A DNA stretch of 64,000 bases, taken from the NCBI GenBank assembly GCA_965220855.1, contig CBDCQY010000002.1:124001-188000 (forward strand), in the 5' to 3' direction. The stretch's first letter is position 1; each line of letters starts with the position of its first letter. A program made the translations under genes and the position numbers. Source of the DNA: Bin95 sp965220855. GTDB lineage: Bacteria > Pseudomonadota > Alphaproteobacteria > Bin95. This document shows positions 26,636 through 35,700 of the stretch, in pieces. The notes beneath the pieces were generated by a model. It was not told the origin of the DNA. It searched no databases and saw only the letters and a list, made by a program, of their open reading frames with translations.

Positions 26636-28648
26636 GTGGCGACCCTGCTCTGGGAGCCCTCCGGGGAGCGCAAGGCGGCGAGCAACCTCGCCGCCTTCCT
26701 GGCCCGCGCCAACGCCGAAAAGGGCGCGGGCGCGACGGATTACGCCGCCCTGCACCGCTGGTCGGTCGAGCGCCCGGAAGCCTTCTGGGAGCTGTTCTGG
26801 GACGAGGCCGGCATTCTGGGCGAGAAGGGCGCGCCGCCCTTCCTCGAAGACGCGGAGCGGATGCCGGGGGCGCGCTTCTTCCCGCGCGCGCGGCTCAACT
26901 ACGCCGAGAACCTGCTGCGGTTGCGGGGCGAGGCGCCGGCCATCGTCTTCCGCCGCGAGGACGGGCTCCGGCGGGTCTGGTCGCGCGACCGGCTGCACGA
27001 TACCGCCTCGCGCGTCTGGCAAGCGCTCGGCGCGCATGGCGTCCGGTCGGGCGACCGGGTGGCGGCGCTGCTGCCCAACATGCCGGAGTCGATCGCGGTC
27101 ATGGCCGGGGCGACGGCCATGGGCGCGGTCTTCTCCTCCTGCTCGCCCGATTTCGGCGCGGACGGCGTGGTGGACCGCTTCGGGCAGATCGAACCCCGGC
27201 TGCTGTTCGCGGTCGATGGCTACAAATATGCCGGGCGCGACCATGACATCCGCGCCCGGCTGGCCGAGATCGCCGCCCGGCTGCCGAGCGTCGAGAAGGT
27301 GGTCGTCATCCCCTATCTGGAGGACGCGCCCGACATCGCCGCCGTCCCGAAGGCGGTGTCCTTCGAGTCGTTCCTCGCCGGCTTCGAGCCGGGGCCGATC
27401 GCCTGGACGCGCACCGCCTTCGACCATCCGGCCTTCATCCTCTACTCCTCCGGCACCACCGGCCGGCCGAAATGCATCGTGCATGGCGCGGGCGGCGCGC
27501 TGCTCACCAATCTGAAGGAGCACCGCCTGCACGCCGACATGCGGGACGGCGACCGGGTGTTCTACTTCACCACGCTCGGCTGGATGATGTGGAACTGGCT
27601 GCTGGGCGGGCTGGCCTGCGGGGCGGCGCTGATGCTCTATGACGGCTCGCCCTTCCACCCCTCGGCCGACGCGCTCTGGGATTTCGCCGCCGAGGAGGGC
27701 ATCGCCGTGCTCGGCCTTTCGGCCAAATATGTCGATGCGATCCGCAAGCAGGGCTTGAAGCCGGGCGAAGGGCGCGATCTGGGCGCGCTGCGCACTGTCC
27801 TCTCCACCGGCTCGGTGCTGGCCCCGGAGAATTACGACTATCTCTACCGCGATGCGAAGGCCGACCTGCTGCTCGCCTCCATGTCCGGCGGCACCGACCT
27901 GTTCGGCTGCTTCGTCGGCGCGAACCCGCTGGGCGGCGTCTATCGCGGCGAAATTCAGGCCCCGCAGCTGGCCATGCAGGTGGAGGTGTTCGACGATGCG
28001 GGCCGCTCGGTGACCGACGCGCGCGGCGAGCTGGTCTGCACCCGGCCCTTCCCCTCCATGCCGGTCATGTTCTGGAACGACCCGGACGGGGCGCGCTATC
28101 GCGAGGCCTATTTCGACCGCTACCCCAATGTCTGGCGGCAGGGCGATTTCGCCTCGATCTCCTCCGTCACCGGCGGCATGACCATTTACGGGCGCTCGGA
28201 CGCGACGCTCAATCCGGGCGGCGTGCGCATCGGCACGGCCGAGATCTACCGCCAGGTGGAGCAGTTGGACGAGGTGCTGGAAGGGCTGGTCATCGGCCAG
28301 GAATGGCAGGGCGACACGCGCATCGTGCTGTTCGTGCGCCTCGCCGAGGGCGCGGTGCTGGACGAGGCGCTCCGGGCGCGCATCCGCCGGCGCATCCGCG
28401 AAAACGCCTCGCCGCGCCACATGCCGGCCGTGATCGCGGCCGTCGCCGACATCCCGCGCACGCGCTCCGGCAAGATCGTCGAGCTCGCGGTGCGCGATGT
28501 GGTGCACGGCCGGCCGGTCGCCAATGTCGAGGCGCTGAAAACCCGGCGGCGCTCGACCTGTTTCGCGGCCTGCCCGAGCTGGAGGCGTAGCCCGGCTTGC
28601 CGCAGGCGGCGAACTGGCGGTAGCGTTGCCCGAGATTGGCGGACATGA
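26636..28648 (+). CDS. Acetoacetyl-CoA synthetase with frameshifted C-terminus
   Basis: An AMP-forming ligase that activates acetoacetate for use of ketone bodies. The first 630 residues are standard: an N-terminal LLWEPSGERKAASNLAAF, PGARFFPRARLNYAENLL, the AMP-binding P-loop YSSGTTGRPKCIVHGAGG, WMMWNWLLGGLACG, YGRSDATLNPGGVRIGTAEIY and the catalytic-lysine motif RSGKIVE. At an AAAA run (28538-28541) one base appears to be missing. The next frame continues as the normal family ending NPAALDLFRGLPELEA and stops at 28588-28590, whereas the present frame reads about 35 Arg/Ala/Cys-rich residues. Only the last 16 conserved residues are lost, so activity may survive. GTG start. Confidence 0.88.
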   Translation: MATLLWEPSGERKAASNLAAFLARANAEKGAGATDYAALHRWSVERPEAFWELFWDEAGILGEKGAPPFLEDAERMPGARFFPRARLNYAENLLRLRGEAPAIVFRREDGLRRVWSRDRLHDTASRVWQALGAHGVRSGDRVAALLPNMPESIAVMAGATAMGAVFSSCSPDFGADGVVDRFGQIEPRLLFAVDGYKYAGRDHDIRARLAEIAARLPSVEKVVVIPYLEDAPDIAAVPKAVSFESFLAGFEPGPIAWTRTAFDHPAFILYSSGTTGRPKCIVHGAGGALLTNLKEHRLHADMRDGDRVFYFTTLGWMMWNWLLGGLACGAALMLYDGSPFHPSADALWDFAAEEGIAVLGLSAKYVDAIRKQGLKPGEGRDLGALRTVLSTGSVLAPENYDYLYRDAKADLLLASMSGGTDLFGCFVGANPLGGVYRGEIQAPQLAMQVEVFDDAGRSVTDARGELVCTRPFPSMPVMFWNDPDGARYREAYFDRYPNVWRQGDFASISSVTGGMTIYGRSDATLNPGGVRIGTAEIYRQVEQLDEVLEGLVIGQEWQGDTRIVLFVRLAEGAVLDEALRARIRRRIRENASPRHMPAVIAAVADIPRTRSGKIVELAVRDVVHGRPVANVEALKTRRRSTCFAACPSWRRSPACRRRRTGGSVARDWRT

Positions 28649-28665
28649 CGCCGGGAGGGGCGGCC

Positions 28666-30285
28666 ATGGAGCACTGGTATCCGAAACGCCGCCTGGGCGA
28701 CCTGTATGACGAGGCGGCGGCGCGCTGGCCCGACCGCGAGGCGCTGCTGTTCGAGGGCCGGCGCTATACCTTCGCGGAAGTCGCGGCGAAGGTCGATGAG
28801 GCGGCGCGCGCGCTGATCCGGCTCGGGGTCGGCCCCGGCGAGCATGTCTCGATCTGGCTGGTCAATTGCGACGACTGGATCTTCATCCATTTCGCGCTGG
28901 CGAAGATCGGCGCCGTCAGCGTGCCGATCAACACCCGCTTCCGCTCGCGCGATCTGGCCTATGTGCTGAAGCAGTCCGACAGCGCGATGCTGATCGCGCA
29001 CGACGTCTCGGGGCCGGTCGATTATCTGGCCATGCTGCGCGAGCTGGACCGGGCGGAGTTCCCCTGCCTGCGCGACATCCTGCTGGTCTCGGAGCGCGCG
29101 CATGAAGGCTTCGGCCACTGGCCGGAGGCGCTCGAGGCCGGGCGCGCCACGCCGGAGGCGGCGCTCGCGCGGCGCGCGGAGGAGGTCGCGCCCGACGCGG
29201 TCGCCTTCATCATGTACACCTCCGGCACCACCGGCTTCCCCAAGGGGGCGATGCACAGCCACAAGATCATCCGCAACAATGAGGAGCGCGGCTTCAAGCT
29301 GGGCTTCACCGCGCGCGACACGGTGCTGAACTATCTGCCGCTGTTCCACGCCTTCGGCTATTCCGAGGGCGCGGTGATGTCGCCCTTGTTCGGGATGCGC
29401 CAGATTCTGACCGCGACCTTCGATCCCGACGCCTGCCTGGACCTGGTCGAGGCCGAAGGGGTGAGCGTCATGCATGGCTTCGAGGCGCACATGATGGGGC
29501 TGACCGAAGCGCAGCTGGCCCGTCCGCGCGACCTCTCGACCCTGCGTACCGGCCTCTTCGCCGCCGGCATGAAGAGCGCGACGCCGGTCGGCCGGCGCGG
29601 CGCGGAGGTGCTGGCGCCGTTCCGCTCCGTTTCCGGCTTCGGCATGACCGAGGTCTGGCTCGGCGTCGCGGTCGGCTCGGTCGATGACGATCTGGAGCAT
29701 CGCATCGAGACTTCGGGCTATCCCGCGCCCGGCTACGAATCGCGCATCGTCGATCCCGAGACCGGCGCGCTCTGCCCGCCCGATGCGGCGGGCGAGCTGC
29801 AGGTGCGCGGCTTCAGCCTGATGCTGGGCTACTACAAGAAGCCGAAGGAGACCGCCGAGAGCTACACGCCCGACGGCTGGTTCCGCACCGGCGACATGGC
29901 GCTCTGGCGCGAGGACGGTTATCTGCGCTTTCTCGGGCGCTACAAGGACATGCTCAAGGTCGGCGGCGAGAATGTCGATCCGATGGAGGTCGAGGGACTG
30001 CTGCTCGACCATCCCGAGATCGCCCAGGCGGCGGTGGTGGGCGCGCCGGATGGGCGCCTCGCCGAGGTCGCCGTCGCCTTCGTCGAGCGCGCGCCCGGCG
30101 GGCGGCTGGACGCCGCCGGCGTCATCGCCTGGTGCCGGGGCAAGGTGGCGAGCTTCAAGATTCCGGCGCATATAGAGTTCATCGACGCCTTCCCGATGAC
30201 GGCGTCCGGCAAGATTCGCAAGGTGGAGCTGCGCGAGCGGGCCAGGTTGGCGCTCGCGGCGCGAGGAGACGAGGCCGCATGTTGA
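28666..30285 (+). CDS. Acyl-CoA synthetase (AMP-forming, fatty-acid--CoA ligase type)
   Basis: A 539-residue acyl-adenylate-forming ligase. Visible blocks are the P-loop MYTSGTTGFPKGAMHSH at about 194-210, YLPLFHAFGYSEG, VSGFGMTEVWLG, GWFRTGDMALWREDGYLRFLGRYKDMLKVGGENV, and the C-terminal catalytic lysine in TASGKIRKVELRE. It resembles FadD13/long- or medium-chain ligases, but the acid it activates is not readable. The ATG at 28666 was chosen because GGGAGG lies just before it. Its end overlaps the next gene by 7 bases, suggesting an operon with the flavin oxidoreductase genes. Confidence 0.9.
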   Translation: MEHWYPKRRLGDLYDEAAARWPDREALLFEGRRYTFAEVAAKVDEAARALIRLGVGPGEHVSIWLVNCDDWIFIHFALAKIGAVSVPINTRFRSRDLAYVLKQSDSAMLIAHDVSGPVDYLAMLRELDRAEFPCLRDILLVSERAHEGFGHWPEALEAGRATPEAALARRAEEVAPDAVAFIMYTSGTTGFPKGAMHSHKIIRNNEERGFKLGFTARDTVLNYLPLFHAFGYSEGAVMSPLFGMRQILTATFDPDACLDLVEAEGVSVMHGFEAHMMGLTEAQLARPRDLSTLRTGLFAAGMKSATPVGRRGAEVLAPFRSVSGFGMTEVWLGVAVGSVDDDLEHRIETSGYPAPGYESRIVDPETGALCPPDAAGELQVRGFSLMLGYYKKPKETAESYTPDGWFRTGDMALWREDGYLRFLGRYKDMLKVGGENVDPMEVEGLLLDHPEIAQAAVVGAPDGRLAEVAVAFVERAPGGRLDAAGVIAWCRGKVASFKIPAHIEFIDAFPMTASGKIRKVELRERARLALAARGDEAAC

Positions 30286-31409
30286 AATCGCCGATCTGCG
30301 AGCTGTTCGGCATCGACTATCCGATTTTGCTGGCCGGCATGGGCGGGGCGAGCACGCCCGAACTGGCGGCGGCGGTGTCCAACGCCGGCGGGCTCGGCGT
30401 GATGGGCGCGGCGTCGCTCGGGCCGGGGATGCTGCGGGAGTGGATCGCGCGCTGCCGCGACCTGACCGACAAGCCCTTCGGCGTCGATACGCTGCTGCCG
30501 GCCTCGGTGCGGCGCGGGACGCATCTGAAGCGCCCCGCCAACGGCCCGCTGCCGGAGGACCTGCTGCCCGAATATCGGGACTTCGCGCGCGCCTTCCTGG
30601 CGGAAGAGGGCATTGCGGAAGCGCCGCCGGCGGCCGTCTGGCCGCAGCAGGACGGGCCGGCGCCCTTCTCGAAGGAGTTTTTCGAGGCGCAGATGGAGGT
30701 GGTGATCGAGGAGGCGGTGCCGGTCTATGCCTCCGGCCTCGGCAGCCCGGCCGCCTGGCTGCCGCGCCTGCGCGAGAAGGGCACGAAGGTGCTGGCGGTC
30801 ATCGGCACGGTGCGCCACGCCCGCCAGCTGCTCCCGGACGGGCTGGATGCGCTGGTCGCCCAGGGGCATGACGGCGGCGGGCACAATTCGCCGGTCGGCG
30901 CCATGGCGCTGATCCCGCAGGTGGTGGATGCGGTCGAGGGCCGGGTGCCGGTGCTGGGCGCGGGCGGCATCGCCGACGGGCGCGGCGTGGCGGCGGCGAT
31001 GATGCTGGGCGCGGACGGCGCCTGGGTCGGCTCGGCCTTCCTGGCCTCGGAGGAGGCCGGCATCGAGCCCGGCCAGAAGCAGGCGATCGTCGAGGCGAGC
31101 GAGGAGGGCACCACCGTCTCGCGCGCGGTCACCGGCAAGCCGGCGCGCATCATCCGCTCGAAATGGACCGAGCTCTGGGCGCGAGACCCCGAGCGCGAGC
31201 CGCTGCCCATGCCCTTCCAGGGCCAGCTGTCGCGCCCGGTGATGGTGGCGGCCAATCTCGCCGGGCGGGCGGATGTCAATCCGGGCTTCGCCGGCCAGGG
31301 CATCGGCATGATCCGCGCCGTGCGCCCGGCGGCGGAGATCGTGGCCGATCTGGTCGCCGGCGCCGAGGCGGCGCTGCGGACCCGCGCGGGCGCGGCACTG
31401 GGCGGCTGA
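30279..31409 (+). CDS. Nitronate monooxygenase family (NPD-type) FMN enzyme
   Basis: A 376-residue TIM-barrel FMN protein of the nitronate monooxygenase/2-nitropropane dioxygenase superfamily. It has the N-terminal SPICELFGIDYPILLAGMGG with SNAGGLGVMGAAS, the central AQGHDGGGHNSPVGAMALIPQV containing the conserved histidine, and the phosphate-binding VPVLGAGGIADGRGVAAAMMLGADGAWVGSAFLASEEA. Members oxidise nitronates, and related enzymes act as enoyl reductases, so the reaction is unproven. It overlaps the ligase gene by 7 bases and is followed 4 bases later by a luciferase-like oxidoreductase gene. Confidence 0.87.
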   Translation: MLKSPICELFGIDYPILLAGMGGASTPELAAAVSNAGGLGVMGAASLGPGMLREWIARCRDLTDKPFGVDTLLPASVRRGTHLKRPANGPLPEDLLPEYRDFARAFLAEEGIAEAPPAAVWPQQDGPAPFSKEFFEAQMEVVIEEAVPVYASGLGSPAAWLPRLREKGTKVLAVIGTVRHARQLLPDGLDALVAQGHDGGGHNSPVGAMALIPQVVDAVEGRVPVLGAGGIADGRGVAAAMMLGADGAWVGSAFLASEEAGIEPGQKQAIVEASEEGTTVSRAVTGKPARIIRSKWTELWARDPEREPLPMPFQGQLSRPVMVAANLAGRADVNPGFAGQGIGMIRAVRPAAEIVADLVAGAEAALRTRAGAALGG

Positions 31410-31413
31410 CGCG

Positions 31414-32460
31414 GTGCAGTTCGGCCTCTTTCTGGAGTTCGGCGTTCGCGACGGGCGCGCGCCGGCGGACATCTTCCGCGAGGGCTTCCGGCTGGTCGAT
31501 CTGGCCGAGGCGCTCGGGCTGCATTCGGTCTGGCTGGCGGAGTTCCACTTCATGCCGGACCGCTCGGTGCTCTCCTCGCCGATCGCGGTGGCGGCGGCGC
31601 TGGCGGCGCGCACCCGGCGGGTGCGCATCGGCATGGCGGTCTATGTGCTGCCGCTCGCCCATCCGCTGCGCATCGCGGAGGAGGTGGCGACGGTCGATCA
31701 GATCAGCGGCGGGCGCTTCGATTTCGGCGTCGGGCGCAGCGGCTTCGTGGCGCAATATCGCGGCTACGACATCGACTACGGCGAGAGCGAGGCGCGCTTC
31801 GACGAGGCGCTGGCGGTGCTGCGCGGCGCGTTCGCCGGCGGGCGCTTCTCCTTCGAGGGGCGCCATTACCGCGTGCGCGAGGCGGAGCTCATGCCGCCCG
31901 TGCACCAGAAGCCCCATCCGCCGATCTATATGGCGGCGACCTCGCCCGGCACTTTCGTCAAGGTCGGCGAGCTGGGGCTGCCGCTGTTCGTCGGCCTGCG
32001 CGGCGACGGGCTGGAGCCGCTGGCCGCCAATATCCGCATCTATCGCGAGGCCTGGACGGCGGCGGGCCATCCCGGCCGGCCGACCGTGCATCTGCGCGCG
32101 CCGGTCTATGCGGGCGCGACGCCGGAAGCCGCCGAGCGCGAGGCGCGGGAGACGCTGGTGCACTATTTCGACCGCCAGGCCAAGCTGGTGGCGAGCCAGG
32201 GCGCGCGGGAGGGCCTCGGGCGCGGCGGCGCCTCGGCGACGGCCGCGCGCCTCGCCGCGCTCACCTGGGAGGACATCCGCGCCCACTATGTCGCCGTCGG
32301 CTCTCCGACGCAGCTGGTGGACACGCTCGGGCGCTGGCGCGAGACGCTCGACATCGACGGCGTGATGATCGAGACCAACGCCGGCAACCTGCTGACCGAG
32401 GACCAGGCCGCCGACAGCGTGAGCCGCATCGCCGAGGAGGTCGTCCCGGCCCTCGGCTGA
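31414..32460 (+). CDS. LLM-class flavin-dependent oxidoreductase
   Basis: A 348-residue luciferase-like TIM-barrel protein: MQFGLFLEFGVRDG at the start, LGLHSVWLAEFHF at about 34-46, RTRRVRIGMAVYVLPLAHPLRIAEEVATVDQISGGRFDFGVGRSGF at about 70-115, and HPPIYMAATS in the middle, all typical. The start is GTG at 31414, 4 bases after the nitronate monooxygenase gene, so the two probably share a transcript with the acyl-CoA ligases. It needs reduced FMN, or possibly F420 because an F420 deazaflavin synthase gene lies in the window. Substrate unknown. Confidence 0.9.
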   Translation: MQFGLFLEFGVRDGRAPADIFREGFRLVDLAEALGLHSVWLAEFHFMPDRSVLSSPIAVAAALAARTRRVRIGMAVYVLPLAHPLRIAEEVATVDQISGGRFDFGVGRSGFVAQYRGYDIDYGESEARFDEALAVLRGAFAGGRFSFEGRHYRVREAELMPPVHQKPHPPIYMAATSPGTFVKVGELGLPLFVGLRGDGLEPLAANIRIYREAWTAAGHPGRPTVHLRAPVYAGATPEAAEREARETLVHYFDRQAKLVASQGAREGLGRGGASATAARLAALTWEDIRAHYVAVGSPTQLVDTLGRWRETLDIDGVMIETNAGNLLTEDQAADSVSRIAEEVVPALG

Positions 32461-32479
32461 GTCCCGCTCAGGGAAGCGA

Positions 32480-32710
32480 TTACAGGATATGGGCGAGGAC
32501 GATCGCCTGGATTGCGACGAAGATGCCCAAGCCCCATTTGAGCGTCCGAAGCTCCCGCCGCAAATCAGCCAGCCCCTGCTGCACCCTGCCCAGTTCCGTC
32601 GCCGTCGCCAGCGTCGGCAGCACCGCCTGCGCGTCGGCGATTTCCGCCGACGTGATCAATGTCGCCAGGTCGCTGTTGGTAGCGAGCCGGTCGCTGTCGA
32701 TGAGCACCAC
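32480..32710 (-). CDS. Small tail-anchored coiled-coil protein, 76 residues
   Basis: A short protein with an acidic/helical N-terminal half (LATLITSAEIADAQAVLPTLATATELGRVQQGLADLRREL), which looks like a heptad-containing helix, followed by a basic patch and one C-terminal membrane span (WGLGIFVAIQAIVLAHIL). This architecture recalls small coiled-coil/tail-anchor proteins but I recognise no family. Base composition is less GC-rich than in neighbouring genes. It sits convergent to the luciferase-like gene and 3' of the haloperoxidase fusion gene. The exact start is uncertain. Confidence 0.5.
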   Translation of the reverse strand: MVLIDSDRLATNSDLATLITSAEIADAQAVLPTLATATELGRVQQGLADLRRELRTLKWGLGIFVAIQAIVLAHIL

Positions 32711-32779
32711 TGCGGCATCGATCTTCCGGCCTTGTTCACATTCCGCTGCCCGGTGGCGGAATATGTGTCAGGCGGCGGC

Positions 32780-35700
32780 TCAGTCCGGCGAGAATAGCGA
32801 CGCGGCCAGGCGGAACGCGTTGCGGCCGATGCGCTCGCCGATCAGGCGGCCCGGAATGTCGTCCGCCGGCGGGTGAATGCCGCCCCAGATGCGCGACAGG
32901 CTGCACTGGTCGGCGGCGTCGCGATAGGTGGCCCATTGCAGGACCATCGGGCGCGAGGGGCCGCGCTCGAAGGTCAGGAAATCGTCCGCCGGAATGCGGA
33001 AGTCGCTCATGCCGCCGGGAAAGAAGGCGTCGCCGGTAAGCGCGGTCAGCACCTCCGCCGCCGCGCGCGAGAAGGTCGAGTGGCCGGAGACATAGCCTGC
33101 GAAAGGCGGCGTCACGAAAGACGGGCGCTGATAGGGCCACCAGTTCTCGGCCAGAATCCAGCCGACGCCGGCCACATCCCGGTCCGGGTCGCGCACGAAT
33201 TGCGGGCCGCGCCAGGCGCGCAGCTTGATCTTGCCGACATGATCGCCGTACTCGCCCGCCAGCGAGTCGCCGGCCTGGATGAGTTCGATCAGGCCCTCCT
33301 CCAGCGCGATGCCGTCGGCGGAGAAGGACGGCAGCGCCGGATCGCTGGACTGCCCGCGCTCCGCCATGACGCGCAGCGCCGAGATCGGCCGCACATAATC
33401 GTACCAGCCCTTGATGCTCCAGGCGGCGATGGCGGCGTCGTGCAGGGCGCCGCCAAGGGCGAAATAGGCCTTCGCGTCCCACTCCAGCGGATCGAGCGCC
33501 GGACCGCGGCCGGCAAAGCGCGGCTCGAACAGCGCATGGTCGCGAACGGCGTTCAGGATCAGGAACCAGTGGCCGGGCGGGGTTTCCGACTCCGGCCCGT
33601 CGGCCCAGAATTCGGCCAGCACGCGGGCATAGTCGCCCCGCGCCGCCAGCTGCGGCCGGTAGGGCCGGCCGGTGGCGGGATTGACCGCATGGCCCGGACC
33701 GAGCGCGCCATCGCGGTAGAACTCGGGATAGTCCCGGAAGGCGCGCGGCAGCGCCCCCAGATTGCCGATGCCCGACGGCGCGATGTCGAGTTGCACGCCA
33801 TCGTCGGGCGAGAGCTGCGCCGACCAGCGGACCACCAGTCCGAAGCCCCAGCGATAGTCCGCCGGAAACGGGCCGCGCAGCCCCGGCGGCGGCCCCGGAT
33901 CGTCATAGACGGTGAAGGAGGCTCCGTCCCGCTCGCGCACCCTCCGGTCCTCGGGAGCGAGCGCGAAGGGCGTGACGCGGCCCCATTCCGGGGTCACGAA
34001 CGGCGGCTCCTCGCCGACCGAAAACCCCGCCTGATCGACCGACTCGGTGAGCGCCAGCGGCTGCCAGCGATCCGGGTGCTCCATGGTGGGATTGCCGGGC
34101 TCCTCCGGCCAGAGCGACTCGTTGACCGGCTTGTAGGCGAGGCTGCGATAGTCCTCGGCCTCATTGGCGCCGTCCTCGAGGCCGCGCTCGATATAGAAGC
34201 GCCCGAGACAGGCGCCGAAGCGCGCGGCGGCGCTTCGCGCCTCGGTGTCATGGCCGAGCGCGGCCATCAGCGTGTCGGCGTTGCGCGCCGTGGCCAAGGC
34301 GCCGGGCGAGGTGCGGAAGCGGTGGCGGATCAGCCGCCAGGCGGCGTGGCTCACCGCCTCCTCCCGCAGCCGGCGAACATCGCCGCCGACCGGCGGCGTC
34401 CCGCAGGGCGCCTCCGCCTCGCCGAACCGCCACGGCCGCGCCGTGTCGGACCAGGCCGCCCAGGCGTCATACATGGCGGCGGAGAGATGGAAGAGATTGC
34501 GGGCGTGGACGGTCGGGCGGGCGAAATCGTCGCGAATCGCCTGGAGCAGCAGCTCGATCCAGCGCCGCGCCACCGAAACGCCCGCCGCCGGCCCCGGCAG
34601 GAAATGGGCAAACGCCATGGCCGGGCCGTCGGGCATGATGGCGACCGTTTCGGGCGCGCGGGCGTCGCGGAAGCGCACGCCGCCCTCGCCGGTCCAGTGG
34701 CTGAAGCGGTAATGTCCGCGCGCCGGCTCGGCCCGGATCGCGACCGCCTCTCCCGGCCGCTTCGCCCCGCTGCCCTGCCCGCGCGCCACGCTCAGCATGA
34801 CGCCCTCGGGCGGCGGGGCGCGAATCGTGAGCCGGCGGTCGAGCGCGACACGGGCCAGCCGTGTGGCCTGCCCGTCGGGCCAGCGCACCTCCACCGAGGC
34901 CGCCTCGTCCGCGCCCAGCCCGAAATGCAGCACCGGCGGCGCCTGCGAGAGATAGGAGCCGCCGAGGCGCATCTCCTGCAGCTGGCTGCCCGACGCCGAG
35001 CGCACCGTCACCCGCGCGCCGATGCCGGCCGGATTGTCGGGGCCGCCGGCGAGCGCGATCGCCAGCCAGCGATTGTCGTTGTCGAGCGCATTGGCGTAGA
35101 CGGTCGGCGCGGCGGCATGGTTGGCGATGAAGATATCGACCCGTCCGTCGCCGTCATGGTCGGCGCAGATCGCGCCCCGGCCCTGGCCGGTGTGGCGGAT
35201 GCCGAGTTCCGCCGCCCGCTCCGTAAAGCCGCCCGCGCCGTCGGACATGAACAGGCGCGAGGGGTCGATGGCGAATTCGCCCTCGCGTTCGGCGTCGCCG
35301 GGGCCGCTGTCGGCGAGGTCGTGGGGCCAGCCATTGGTCAGGAACAGGTCGGCATGGCCGTCATTGTCGAAATCCGCCCAGCAGGCGCCCCAGCCCCAGC
35401 CGCCGTCGCGCACCCCCGCCGGCCCGGTCGCATTCTCGAAGCGCCCGTCGCCGAGATTGCGATAGAGGCGGTTGCCGGTCGAGCCGAAGGAGGAGCTGCC
35501 GTCCGGGTCGTAGATGCTGGTGACGAACCAGTCGATATCGCCGTCCCGGTCATAGTCGCCGGCGGCCGCGCCCATGCCGTTCTCGTCGTCGATGACGGCG
35601 CCGCCAATGTCCCGGAAAGCCGCGCCGGCCTCGTTGCGCAGCACCTGGCTGGTGCCGAAATCGCCCGCCAGCAGCAGGTCCGGGTCGCCGTCGCCGTCGA

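Noticed and set aside
25037..28507. A 1156-codon minus-strand frame across kdsA, eno and the acetoacetyl-CoA synthetase gene
   Set aside because: Antisense to three clearly conserved genes; shadow of high GC.
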